DNA of 50,704 nucleotides from an uncultured Clostridia bacterium (GCA_934167755.1 CAKPLT010000014.1:1-50704); one strand, 5' to 3'. Positions 24,727 through 33,145 are shown, numbered from the stretch's first letter. Made by a program: numbers and translations. The notes: generated by a model from the letters alone, not told the origin.

Positions 24727-25440
24727 TTATTCTACTTTTTTTATTCTCTGTATGGAAACTTCATATGCAATCACCTTTTCAAATTCTTCAGAATCTTTCG
24801 AAATTCTTCTATAAAATTCTCTGCTTTGAATTCTTCCATAGAGTTCTACTCTGTCTGAAACAATAAGATTTTTTGCCCACTGTGCTGTTCTTCCCCATAC
24901 TAGGCACGGTATATAGTCTGATTTTTCATATGCTCGTCCCACTGCAATAAGAAATTCCGTCTTTTCTCTCTCTTGAGAAATTTTCTTATATCTTGGTGAT
25001 TGACAAATGTATCCATTCAAGTATATCTGATTTGTTCTTTCTGACTCTTTTAAATCTTCTTTGTTTTCATAGATGTTAATTGCTGTTACAAACAAAAATG
25101 TACATAAATGGTTTCGTCCATCATTTCCTAATTCGTTGCGTGATCTAAACTGTCCTGCAATCTCAACCCATTTATCCTTAAGGTCTTGTATATGTTGTTC
25201 TACTAGTAGTTCAGACACAATAATTGGAACAAAATCTTCTCTGCAACTTGATCTTTTAACTTTTACTCTTGTTTTATAAAAGTTTTCCCATAACACTTCA
25301 TGGCTAAATTCAAGTTCATCTTCAATTTGTCCACAAGCAACCACCTTATTAAATTTTCCAAAGATTTTTGTTGTTACATTTTCTTCCCATCTTGTTATTG
25401 CATTTTCCTCCCGTACTGTTGTTTTCATTTCATCTGACAT
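24727..25440 (-). CDS. Single-stranded-DNA-binding-like protein with two OB-fold regions
   Basis: 237 residues. The second half (about 140-235) is recognisably SSB-like: IYLNGYICQSPRYKK, FLIAVGRAYEKSDYIPCLVWGRTAQWAKNLIVSDRVELYGRIQSREF matches the beta-strand pattern of OB-fold SSB proteins. The first half (about 25-110) repeats the theme (KVVACGQIEDELEFSHEVLWENFYKTRVKVKR, then VEIAGQFRSRN). The acidic Phe tail of true SSB is absent, so it is probably an accessory SSB paralogue of the two-OB type found in Clostridia. RBS AGGAGG is 9 bases before the ATG. Codon 10 is CGG, one of only four in-frame CGG codons noticed in the window. Confidence 0.75.
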   Translation of the reverse strand: MSDEMKTTVREENAITRWEENVTTKIFGKFNKVVACGQIEDELEFSHEVLWENFYKTRVKVKRSSCREDFVPIIVSELLVEQHIQDLKDKWVEIAGQFRSRNELGNDGRNHLCTFLFVTAINIYENKEDLKESERTNQIYLNGYICQSPRYKKISQEREKTEFLIAVGRAYEKSDYIPCLVWGRTAQWAKNLIVSDRVELYGRIQSREFYRRISKDSEEFEKVIAYEVSIQRIKKVE

Positions 25441-25510
25441 GTACTTTTTCCTCCTGTTTTAATTTTCTTTTTGCTTATAGTACTTTAATAGAAGAATTTT
25501 TCTAAATTGT

Positions 25511-25537
25511 TTACATACTCAAACTTTGTGTATGTAA
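25511..25537. repeat. Small inverted repeat upstream of the SSB-like gene
   Basis: TTACATAC / GTATGTAA, perfect 8-base arms with an 11-base spacer, about 75 bases before the SSB-like start. It is AT-rich without a T tail, so an operator is as likely as a hairpin. Apart from this and the gene remnant at 25650-25828, the stretch 25441-25811 shows nothing. Confidence 0.4.
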
Positions 25538-25649
25538 TCCTATAAAGAAATTATTTCTTCATTTTCAATATATAAACAACAACTTAATTATACCATATTT
25601 TTACATTTTTGTAAATTATTTTTTACATAATAAAAGTAAATATAGAACA

Positions 25650-25828
25650 AATGTGTCCATTCACTAACATTACCAGCCAAATCATATATGTTATTAACAC
25701 ACCATTCTTCTCTGCTTCCCGTTTCAATAACCTCCTTTGGAGGGTTATTTGTATCACGATAGTTACCCCAATTGGCAAACTCATTTACAATTGCCCTACG
25801 AGTTTTTGCATTTAAATCTCTGTCTCTC
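25650..25828 (-). pseudogene. Remnant of a formylglycine-generating-enzyme/SUMF1-like domain
   Basis: Read on the minus strand, an open stretch gives AIVNEFANWGNYRDTNNP, then REEWCVNNIYDLAGNVSEW. The N-x-YDLAGNV-x-EW signature is the hallmark of the FGE-sulfatase/SUMF1/EgtB fold. The frame has no start: it is entered after a stop inside the queH end. After NVSEWT it degenerates into hydrophobic nonsense. Only about 55 residues of a domain of over 200 remain, so this is a gene fragment left by a deletion. Confidence 0.7.
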
Positions 25829-26367
25829 TCTTAATTTGTTTGCTATATCTATCCTCTTCACTAAACACACACCCACAATATTTTTGCATATATAACCCCA
25901 ATTCTCGTGCTTCTGCTTGTCCTTCTCTAAATCCTGGTCGAAAATCTCTATACAAAAATGTTAGATTGTACTTTTGAGCTATTTCATTTCCTATTTGTTT
26001 AAGAGCCTCATGATTCTGGTACGGACTTATCAACAATGTTGTAGAAAAAGTATCATATCCATTTTCCTTTGCATATTTAGCAGTCTGTTCAAGTCGAACT
26101 CTATAGCAGTACTTAATACATCTATTTTCTAAATCATTAACCACATTTTTGCAAAACTCTCTTAAACCATAATTTTCTTCAAATATGGCATTTATACCGT
26201 ATACTCTTAGTATATTCTTTTAATGTATCTCTTCTTGCCTTGTATTCCATATATGGATGTATATTGGGATTAAACCAATATACAGTTGGTACTATACCTT
26301 CTTCTCTTAAGCTTTTTATACAATATACACTACATGGTGCACAACATGTATGTAATAATAATTTCAT
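25812..26367 (-). CDS. queH: Epoxyqueuosine reductase QueH, split by a +1 frameshift at a CGG codon
   Basis: QueH (DUF208) reduces epoxyqueuosine in tRNA to queuosine using an Fe-S cluster and a metal. The start is the ATG ending at 26367 (MKLLLHTCCAPCS), RBS AGAGG 8 bases upstream. Both ends of the family are intact: HTCCAPCS at the N-terminus, then CIKYCYRVRLEQTA, FSTTLLISPYQN, FRPGFREGQ and YCGCVFSEEDRYSKQ. Between them, ...EYTKSI is followed by CGG at 26197-26199 and then by a stop at 26179. Skipping the single C joins ATA to GGT and continues GINAIFEENYGLREF into the second half. About 184 residues result. It could be a recent pseudogene, a sequencing error or programmed +1 decoding. Confidence 0.85.
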
Positions 26368-26400
26368 TCTATTTTCCTCTTTTCTATATTTCATGATGAA

Positions 26401-26485
26401 AATTTGGGACCGGGTACGTAATTGCCCACTTTGCACTTTGGGAAATTTGGGACCAGATCATTGAAGACCGGGTACATTTTTGCCC
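26401..26485. repeat. Family B repeats overlapping the ruvB 3' end
   Basis: Two units, GGGACCGGGTACGTAATTGCCC and GGGACCAGATCATTGAAGACCGGGTACATTTTTGCCC, lie between queH and ruvB. The second extends into the ruvB coding end and supplies its last codons and stop. Confidence 0.85.
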
Positions 26486-27498
26486 AAATGTTTATATGCT
26501 GCTGGCATTACAATTCTGCCTCTTGGAGTTCTTGAAATAAATCCAATCTGAATTAAATACGGTTCATATACATCTTCAATTGTATCAATTTCTTCTCCAA
26601 GTGAAACTGCAATTGTCTCTATTCCAACGGGTTTCCCTTGATATTGAGTTATCATAACATCTAACATTCTTCTGTCAACTTCATCAAGTCCTATTTCATC
26701 TATCTCTAACTGATTTAATGCGTGTTTCGCAACTTTCAAGCTAATTTCGCCATCACTTAAAACAAGTGCATAATCTCTAACTCTTTTTAGCAATCTATTT
26801 GCAATTCTTGGTGTTCCTCTAGACCTTCTTGCAATCTCCATTGCTGATTCATCATCAATCTTTACTCCTAATATTTTAGCAGATCTTTTAACAATAACTT
26901 GCAAATCTTTTGGGTTATATAATTCCAATTTATGTATAATTCCAAATCTATCTCTTAATGGTGTTGTTAATGAACCTGCTTTAGTTGTAGCACCTATTAA
27001 GGTAAATTTAGGCAAATCAATTCTGATAGACTTTGCACTTGGGCCTGTTCCTATAACAATATCTAGTGTAAAATCTTCTAATGCTGGATATAAAATTTCT
27101 TCTACATTTTTACTTAATCTGTGAATTTCATCTATAAATAAAACATCATTTTCTGACAAAGTTGTTAATATTGCCGCTAAATCACCAGGCTTTTCAATTG
27201 CTGGTCCTGATGTAATTTTTATATTTGACTTCATTTCATTTGCAATTATATTTGCAATTGTAGTCTTTCCAAGTCCAGGAGGTCCGTAAAATAAGCAATG
27301 ATCGAGTGCTTCTCCTCTTTTTTTGGCTGCTTCTATATATATTTTCATATTTTCTTTAACCTTTGTTTGACCAATATATTCATCTAGTGTTTGTGGTCTT
27401 AATGATGTTTCTAATCTTTCTTCTTGCCTATCTTCTAATTCTGGTCTTACCAAAGATATATTATTATCTACATTTTCTTGTGATAATTCTTTTTTCAT
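26458..27498 (-). CDS. ruvB: Holliday junction branch-migration ATPase RuvB
   Basis: RuvB hexamers drive branch migration at Holliday junctions held by RuvA. The 346 residues contain RPQTLDEYIGQ near 30, Walker A FYGPPGLGKTT near 69, Walker B LFIDEIHRL near 120, sensor I GATTKAGSLTTPLRDRF with its arginine finger and a winged-helix C-terminus (GFISRTPRGRIV). The last residues, NVPGLQ, and the stop codon are written by a family B repeat. ruvA is not beside it. RBS AAAGGA and a promoter at 27553-27581 make it an independent unit. Confidence 0.97.
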   Translation of the reverse strand: MKKELSQENVDNNISLVRPELEDRQEERLETSLRPQTLDEYIGQTKVKENMKIYIEAAKKRGEALDHCLFYGPPGLGKTTIANIIANEMKSNIKITSGPAIEKPGDLAAILTTLSENDVLFIDEIHRLSKNVEEILYPALEDFTLDIVIGTGPSAKSIRIDLPKFTLIGATTKAGSLTTPLRDRFGIIHKLELYNPKDLQVIVKRSAKILGVKIDDESAMEIARRSRGTPRIANRLLKRVRDYALVLSDGEISLKVAKHALNQLEIDEIGLDEVDRRMLDVMITQYQGKPVGIETIAVSLGEEIDTIEDVYEPYLIQIGFISRTPRGRIVMPAAYKHLGKNVPGLQ

Positions 27499-27552
27499 TT
27501 ATAGTCTAATTCCTTTCTAATAACGCTTTTTTCTTTTTCAAATTATGTATGA

Positions 27553-27581
27553 ATTATATCAAATGTGTTCTATTTTTGCAA
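27553..27581 (-). promoter_or_regulatory. Promoter of ruvB
   Basis: Minus-strand TTGCAA (27576-27581), 17 bases, perfect TATAAT (27553-27558), with a TG before the -10. It lies 55 bases upstream of the ruvB ATG, in the divergent gap to the flippase gene. Confidence 0.78.
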
Positions 27582-27618
27582 TGTTTTTATATATTTAGTT
27601 ATGAGCCAGGTGGAAATG

Positions 27619-27697
27619 TAATTTGGGACCGGGTAATTGGGGACCGGGTACGTAATTACACATTTTGATAATTTAGTACCGGGTACATAATTGACAT
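27619..27697. repeat. Family B repeats in the ruvB/flippase divergent gap
   Basis: AATTTGGGACCGGGTAATTGGGGACCGGGTACGTAATT is followed by a diverged copy, AATTTAGTACCGGGTACATAATT. The block ends about 10 bases before the RBS of the flippase gene, so it forms the leader of that mRNA. Confidence 0.8.
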
Positions 27698-27720
27698 TTT
27701 TACGAAAGGAGTCTCACTAA

Positions 27721-29043
27721 TTGAAAGTATTAAAAATTTTCATATTAAATACTATAATTTTATTAGTTAGTACTGTATTATTACAAATAATACAAATGTT
27801 TTTCAGTATATATATTTCAAACACAATTGGTGAAGAAGCCGTTGGAGTATTTTCACTTGTTATGTCTATATATATGTTTGGAATAACAATTGCATCAGCA
27901 GGAATAAATATATCCTCAACACGAATTGTTTCTGAAGAACTTGCGTGTCAAAATGAAATTGGTGCAAAAAAAGTAGCTAGAAAATGTATATTTTTTAGCC
28001 TTGTTTTTAGTATTTGTGCAAGTTTAATATTTTTTTTCGCTGCTGATTTTATAACCATCCGTTGTTTACACAACCGTATTAGTAAAAAAGTAATATACTT
28101 AATATGTATAGCCCTTCCTTTTATTTCAATGTCATCAGCTATAAATGGTTACTTTACAGCTGTTAGGCGTGTTTACAAAAATGCTTTTGCAAAATTTTTC
28201 GAAGAATTTGTAAAAATTTTGTGTACTTTTATTTTGCTCAAACATTTTATGCCTGACGGAATAGACTATGCTTGTTATTCACTAATTTTAGCAGATGTGA
28301 TTTCAGAAATCACATCATTTCTACATTTATATGTTTTATACATTCAAGATAAACATAGTTCACTTATTAAATCAAGATATAAAGATTTAGATAGTTATAA
28401 TAAGAGAATTTTGCGTATTACCATACCTATTGCCTTAACATCTTATTTGCGTTCTGGACTGTCAACAATAAAACAATTAATTATTCCTTCAAGTTTGCAA
28501 AAAAGTGGAATGAATTCTTCAAATTCTCTCATTTCTTATGGAATTGTTAATGGTATGGCATTACCTATTATAATGTTCCCTGTAAGTTTAATTGCAAGTT
28601 TTAGTAGTTTGCTTATTCCTGAATTTTCAAGATATTATACTCAAGAAAAATATAAAAAAATAAAAAGTGTTTCATCATTTATTTTGATTTGCACTTTTAT
28701 TTTTTCTGTAATTGTATCAATTTTTATTTTTGCTTTTTCAAACAAACTTAGCAATTTTATTTACCATAAGTCTGAAATTGCAAAATATTTGCGTATCCTT
28801 TCGCCATTACTTATAATTATGTACTTAGATATTGTTATTGATAGCATCTTAAAAGGTTTAGATGCTCAAGTTGATGTTATGATTATAAATGTTTTTGACT
28901 GCCTTATTAGTATTGCTTTTATTTATTTTTTAGTTCCTATTTGGGGTTTTAGTGGATATGTTATTTCCATTTTTATTAGTGAAATTATTGATTTTAGTTT
29001 AAGTGGGTATAAATTATTAAAGATTTTGAAGCAGTTAGAATAA
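27721..29043 (+). CDS. SpoVB/MurJ-like polysaccharide or lipid-linked sugar flippase (MOP superfamily)
   Basis: The only ordinary-length plus-strand gene. The start is TTG with AAAGGAG 9 bases upstream. The 440 residues form about 12 to 14 membrane helices. The N-terminus (SIYISNTIGEEAVGVFSLVMSIYMFGITIASAGINISSTRIVSEE) and FPVSLIASFSSLLIPEFSRYY near 290-310 are typical of the stage V sporulation protein B / polysaccharide flippase branch. These proteins translocate undecaprenyl-linked glycans or lipid II across the membrane. It is convergent with the thioesterase operon, with repeats between. SpoVB, Wzx-like and MurJ roles cannot be separated from sequence alone. Confidence 0.85.
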   Translation: MKVLKIFILNTIILLVSTVLLQIIQMFFSIYISNTIGEEAVGVFSLVMSIYMFGITIASAGINISSTRIVSEELACQNEIGAKKVARKCIFFSLVFSICASLIFFFAADFITIRCLHNRISKKVIYLICIALPFISMSSAINGYFTAVRRVYKNAFAKFFEEFVKILCTFILLKHFMPDGIDYACYSLILADVISEITSFLHLYVLYIQDKHSSLIKSRYKDLDSYNKRILRITIPIALTSYLRSGLSTIKQLIIPSSLQKSGMNSSNSLISYGIVNGMALPIIMFPVSLIASFSSLLIPEFSRYYTQEKYKKIKSVSSFILICTFIFSVIVSIFIFAFSNKLSNFIYHKSEIAKYLRILSPLLIIMYLDIVIDSILKGLDAQVDVMIINVFDCLISIAFIYFLVPIWGFSGYVISIFISEIIDFSLSGYKLLKILKQLE

Positions 29044-29048
29044 AAAAT

Positions 29049-29140
29049 GGAACCAGTTAATTAGGGACCGGGTACATTTTTTACCATTTTAATATGCAAT
29101 TTGGGACCAGGTCATTAAGTACCCGGTCCCAAATTACCCA
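29049..29140. repeat. Family B repeats between convergent genes
   Basis: One unit on the plus strand (AGGGACCGGGTACATTTTTTACC) and an inverted pair around GGGACCAGGTCATTAAGTACCCGGTCCC. They separate the convergent flippase and thioesterase genes and could form a hairpin at both mRNA ends. Confidence 0.85.
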
Positions 29141-29149
29141 TTCTAAATA

Positions 29150-29887
29150 TTAATACATTTCTATTAATGCATGTATAATTTTTTCATCACTGCTTTTAAC
29201 AACCACCAAGTGTCTTCCATTCACTAAACTATACTCACACTTAACAATCTCTCCTAATTTTATTTCTCTTTTATATGTAATTCTAACATTATTTAATTCA
29301 CCTAGTTTATACACTTCATCTGGTAAAGCCTCATTTGCCAAGTCCATATAATTTAAATTATGCATATGATTATTCACATCTATATCTGATTTTCTAACAA
29401 CATATTCTGTTTCATATTGGTATTCCTCTGGTACTTGTATTTTAGGGAAATCGTTTTTTTCACCATTTTCTTTAAAAGCAAACTTGTCCAATTCTGGTTT
29501 ATATTTTTTATGCAATTCCGGTTCTACCTTTACAATTCTAACCTTTTCAGTATTAACTAAAACCCACTTTGATGTTGCACGAACTATTAAAATTCCTTGT
29601 TCGTCATATATTTCAAAATCTCGATATGCATAACATTTTACAGTATCTTTTGACCAAGTTGTAACTTTAATTTTTTCATTATAATTTGGTCTTCTTATTA
29701 CTTGTAATTTCCATTCTAAAAGCAACCAAGTTAAGTGTGTTTTAGGAATATCTAATATTCCATATCCTGCAATATTTGAATGTTTTCCACCTACATCTTC
29801 AAGATAGCTTAATATTGCTTTATTGGTTACTTTGTTGTTTCTATCTATTTCTGATAATTTTACTGTGTATTCATTTTCTACAATCAT
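29150..29887 (-). CDS. Acyl-ACP thioesterase
   Basis: Hydrolyses acyl-ACP to release fatty acids. The 245 residues show two hot-dog domains. The first has LSYLEDVGGKHSNIAGYG and HLTWLLLEWKLQVIRRP. The second has DIDVNNHMHNLNYMDLANEALP, the conserved D-x-N-x-H catalytic stretch, and VRITYKREIKLGE. This is the Acyl-ACP_TE family of bacteria and plastids. GGAGG lies 7 bases before the ATG. It is the last gene of the run that includes pgi and rpe. Chain-length preference cannot be read from sequence. Confidence 0.92.
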   Translation of the reverse strand: MIVENEYTVKLSEIDRNNKVTNKAILSYLEDVGGKHSNIAGYGILDIPKTHLTWLLLEWKLQVIRRPNYNEKIKVTTWSKDTVKCYAYRDFEIYDEQGILIVRATSKWVLVNTEKVRIVKVEPELHKKYKPELDKFAFKENGEKNDFPKIQVPEEYQYETEYVVRKSDIDVNNHMHNLNYMDLANEALPDEVYKLGELNNVRITYKREIKLGEIVKCEYSLVNGRHLVVVKSSDEKIIHALIEMY

Positions 29888-29918
29888 TATTGTTCCTCCA
29901 ATTAATTAAGTACATGTG

Positions 29919-29996
29919 GTAATTTGGGACCGGGTACATTTTTTACATATGGTAATTTGGGACCGGGTCATCAAGGACCGGGTACATAATTGCCCA
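29919..29996. repeat. Family B repeats between pgi and the thioesterase
   Basis: Two direct units, each beginning GGTAATTTGGGACCGGGT; the second continues CATCAAGGACCGGGTACATAATTGCCC. They fill the gap from the pgi stop toward the thioesterase RBS. Confidence 0.85.
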
Positions 29997-30005
29997 ACTC
30001 TATTT

Positions 30006-31313
30006 TTAATATCCTGGTTTCTCCAATAATTTAAACATATTCTTTTTATATTTTTCAACACCTGGTTGGTTAAATGGATTAACTCCAAGAATCATACCTG
30101 ACATAGCACAAGCTTTTTCAAAGAAATAAATCAAATGTCCGACAGTTTCTTCTGTTAAAGTAGGTAATTCTATTACTATATTAGGAACATCACCTGAAAT
30201 ATGTGCATCAATTGTTCCCTCCATAGCTTTTTTATTTACATAGTCTAAACCTTTTCCAGCTAAATAGTTTAATCCATCCAAATTATCTTCATCTTCGTTA
30301 ATTTCAATATCTGAATTTGATTTTTCTATTCTTATTACTGTTTCAAATAGATTTCTTCTTCCTTCTTGAATATATTGTCCCATTGAATGCAAATCTGTAG
30401 TAAAATCAACTCCTGCTGGGAATATTCCAAGTTGATCTTTTCCTTCACTTTCTCCAAATAATTGCTTCCACCATTCTGTAAAATAGTGCATTTTAGGTTC
30501 ATAATTAACTAATATTTCTGTATTTTTGTACAATTTGTATAAAATATTTCTAACAATTGCATATTGATAACATGCATTGTATTTTAAATTTGAGTCCTCA
30601 TATTTTGTCTGAGCTGTTCTTGCACCTTCCATTAATTTGTCTATATCTATTCCAGCTACTGCAATTGGTAATAGTCCTACAGCTGTTAATACTGAGTATC
30701 TTCCACCAACATTATCTGGAATTACAAAAGTTTCATAACCTTCTGATTTTGCAAGTGTTTTCAATGCTCCTCTTTCTTTATCTGTTGTAACATAAATTCT
30801 ACTTCTTGCCTCTTCTATTCCATATCTATTTTCTAACATTTCTCTAAAAATTCTGAAAGCAATTGCCGGCTCAGTTGTAGTTCCTGATTTTGATATTACA
30901 TTTACTGAAAAGTCTTTTGTTCCAAGTACTTCAATTAAATCATTTATATAGTTTGGACTTAAATTATTCCCTACATATAATATTTGTGGATGCTTTCTTT
31001 TTTCTTCTGGCAACATATTGTCAAATGTATTTGTTAAACTTTCTATTACTGCCCTAGCTCCTAAGTATGATCCACCAATCCCAATAACTACAAGTACTTC
31101 TGAATCATCTTGTATTCTTTTTGCTGATGCTTTTATTCTCTCGAATTCTTCTTTGTCATACTTTGTTGGCAATTCAAGCCACCCAACAAAATCATTCTCA
31201 TCATTTGCTCTTTTATGTAGTTCTTCATGAATTTGCTCAACTTTTTCTTTGTATTTCATAATTGCTTTTTGCTCTACACCTGTGTTTTTTAAATTAAGTT
31301 TTAAATTTAACAT
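30006..31313 (-). CDS. pgi: Glucose-6-phosphate isomerase
   Basis: Interconverts glucose-6-phosphate and fructose-6-phosphate in glycolysis. The 435 residues contain GIGGSYLGARAVIES near 78, the sugar-phosphate loop SKSGTTTEPAIAFR near 140, VGGRYSVLTAVGLLP near 195, the catalytic Glu region LFGESEGKD near 285 and the C-terminal NPFNQPGVEKYK Lys. This is the shorter 430-450-residue form of Firmicutes. It lies 102 bp after rpe; the gap holds nothing obvious. Confidence 0.97.
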   Translation of the reverse strand: MLNLKLNLKNTGVEQKAIMKYKEKVEQIHEELHKRANDENDFVGWLELPTKYDKEEFERIKASAKRIQDDSEVLVVIGIGGSYLGARAVIESLTNTFDNMLPEEKRKHPQILYVGNNLSPNYINDLIEVLGTKDFSVNVISKSGTTTEPAIAFRIFREMLENRYGIEEARSRIYVTTDKERGALKTLAKSEGYETFVIPDNVGGRYSVLTAVGLLPIAVAGIDIDKLMEGARTAQTKYEDSNLKYNACYQYAIVRNILYKLYKNTEILVNYEPKMHYFTEWWKQLFGESEGKDQLGIFPAGVDFTTDLHSMGQYIQEGRRNLFETVIRIEKSNSDIEINEDEDNLDGLNYLAGKGLDYVNKKAMEGTIDAHISGDVPNIVIELPTLTEETVGHLIYFFEKACAMSGMILGVNPFNQPGVEKYKKNMFKLLEKPGY

Positions 31314-31415
31314 AATCTTTCACTATCCCTTGTACAAAATTTAGATTTTTATGGCTAAACCTATAAACCTTTTTAGCTTTTATTTATTGTTAAAAAATAT
31401 TCTTAGAATCTAAGC

Positions 31416-32081
31416 CTATGCAATTCCTTTTAGTTCATCAATAATAACTTTATAATCTGATGCCATTAAAATTGCTGTTCCAGCTACTAAAATATTAGCC
31501 CCCGCATCTTTAACTCTTTGAGCTGTTTTTAAGTTTATTCCACCATCCACTTCAATATCTATTTCTAAGTTTTTTCGTTCTATATATGATTTCAATTCTG
31601 ATATTTTTGCCAACATATCTGTTATTAGTGTTTGACCACCTTTTCCTGGCTCAACAGTCATTACTAAGCACATATGAATATATGGTAGATATTCATAAAC
31701 TTCTTCAATCGATGTTTCAGGCTTTATTGCAATTCCAACTCTTGAACCTTTTTCCTTTATCAAATTAATATTTTTCATAACTTCTTCTTTATTTTTACAC
31801 GCTTCTAAATGAAATGTTATTATATTAGGCTCAACAGCTGAAAAAACTTCAATTCCTGTTTCCACATCTTTTACCATTAAATGTATATCCATCGGCAAAT
31901 TAGAAATTCTTCTGATATAACTACTGTATTCTAACATATTTTGATATGTGTCTTTTTCTACAAATTTACCATCCATAACATCAATATGAAAATAATCTGT
32001 TTTAGATTTTTCTAATGAAAAAAATATCTCTGCTTCTTTACCTTTTTCCACTGTTAGGATTGATGTTGATACTTCTACCAT
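31416..32081 (-). CDS. rpe: Ribulose-phosphate 3-epimerase family protein
   Basis: Interconverts ribulose-5-phosphate and xylulose-5-phosphate. The start is the ATG ending at 32081 (MVEVSTSIL), with AAAGGAGG 8 bases upstream; an ATG seven codons earlier would contain that RBS. The 221 residues keep HIDVMDGKFV, DIHLMV, ITFHLEA, EPGKGGQ and EVDGGIN, the metal and catalytic strands of the TIM barrel. MTVEPGKGGQ replaces the common MSVNPGFGGQ, so an allulose- or other pentulose-type epimerase is possible. It follows rsgA closely, an order common in Firmicutes. Confidence 0.9.
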   Translation of the reverse strand: MVEVSTSILTVEKGKEAEIFFSLEKSKTDYFHIDVMDGKFVEKDTYQNMLEYSSYIRRISNLPMDIHLMVKDVETGIEVFSAVEPNIITFHLEACKNKEEVMKNINLIKEKGSRVGIAIKPETSIEEVYEYLPYIHMCLVMTVEPGKGGQTLITDMLAKISELKSYIERKNLEIDIEVDGGINLKTAQRVKDAGANILVAGTAILMASDYKVIIDELKGIA

Positions 32082-32142
32082 CTCCCATTCCTCCTTTTCC
32101 ACCTATATTCTACTATTAGTTTTATTAAATATCAAGCATTAT

Positions 32143-33019
32143 TTACCATCTATGCTTTTCTTTATCTTTAAGTTCTTCGTAAATTTTACAAAATCTAGCA
32201 TATCGTTCTTGAGAAATTTTGCCATTTTCTATAGCCTTTTTAACACCACAACTTTCTTCTTTAATATGTGTACATCCGTACAAATTCACAATTTGGTATT
32301 TCTTTTTTTAAATCTCTAAAATATTTATCTAAATTAAAACTTTCAATTTCATTTATTTCAAAACTTGAAAATCCAGGCGTATCCGCAATATAAGTATTTT
32401 CCATCAACTCATACAGTTTTGTATCAGTAGTTGTATTTTTTCCCTTCTTGTTTTTTTTACTAATTTCACCTTCTTGGGTTTTGTTTATTCCAAAAAGAGC
32501 ATTTATTATGCTAGACTTTCCAACACCAGAATTTCCAGAAAATACACTAATTTTATTAGTTAACATTTTCTTAAGTGTATCTATCCCTTTATCCTGTTTT
32601 GCACTTGTAATAATCGTTCTATAACCAGCATTTGTATACAATTCTTGAATCTGTTTATATGTATCTTGTAAATCTATTTTATTTATTACAATTATTGGTT
32701 CAATTCCCAGCATTTCTACATAAGCTAGTTGTTTGTCCAACATCAATAAATCTGGTTTCGGATTTTTAGTTGAAATAATAAAAACAATCTGGTCTATATT
32801 TGCTAATTTAGGTCTTTTAATTTCATTCCTTCTTGGTTCTATCTTTTCTATAATAGCCGTTTTTGATGTTTCATCAGTAATTTGAATTTCAACTGTATCT
32901 CCTACAAGCGGAGTAATTTCTTCATTTTTAAATCTTCCTCTTGCATATGCTTCATATATTCCTTCATTTGTTTTTATTTCATATATGTTAGATATATTTC
33001 CTATTATTATTCCTTTCAT
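32143..33019 (-). CDS. rsgA: Ribosome small-subunit GTPase RsgA, 3' end in the +1 frame at a CGG codon
   Basis: RsgA is a circularly permuted GTPase that matures 30S subunits. The start is the ATG ending at 33019 (MKGIIIGNIS), RBS AAAGGAG. It has the OB-fold, then NKIDL, SAKQDKG, SGNSGVGKSSIIN (P-loop), and DTPGFSSFEI. The zinc-finger domain is broken: the frame reads NCEFV, then CGG at 32276-32278, and stops at 32261. Skipping the C gives GCTH, IKEESCGVKKAIENGKISQERYARF to a stop at 32143. The restored C-x-F-x-x-C-x-H spacing matches the canonical RsgA zinc site exactly. Without it the product loses two Cys and the His. It may be an error, a decay event or programmed frameshifting. Confidence 0.88.
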
Positions 33020-33040
33020 AGCTCTCCTTTCGAAAATTGA

Positions 33041-33124
33041 GGACCAGGTATGTAAATTTGGGACCAGGTACGTAATTTCCAAAAGGAAATTACGTACCTG
33101 GTCCCAAATTTATGTACCTGGTCC
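33041..33124. repeat. Family B long hairpin upstream of rsgA
   Basis: Forty-base arms, each two units long (GGACCAGGTATGTAAATTT, GGGACCAGGTACGTAATTTCC), pair around AAAA with one or two mismatches. It sits between the M24 peptidase stop and the rsgA RBS. Confidence 0.92.
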
Positions 33125-33145
33125 CAAATTTCCCCCTCTTTCTTC

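Noticed and set aside
25403..25440. A third CGG frameshift in the SSB-like gene
   Set aside because: The frame before and after CGG at codon 10 is the same, and a +1 shift there would meet a stop four codons later. It is an in-frame CGG without a shift.
29906..30088. 60-residue frame with RTRSQIT-type repeats
   Set aside because: It is family B repeats read in another frame plus the antisense of pgi. There is no RBS or independent support.
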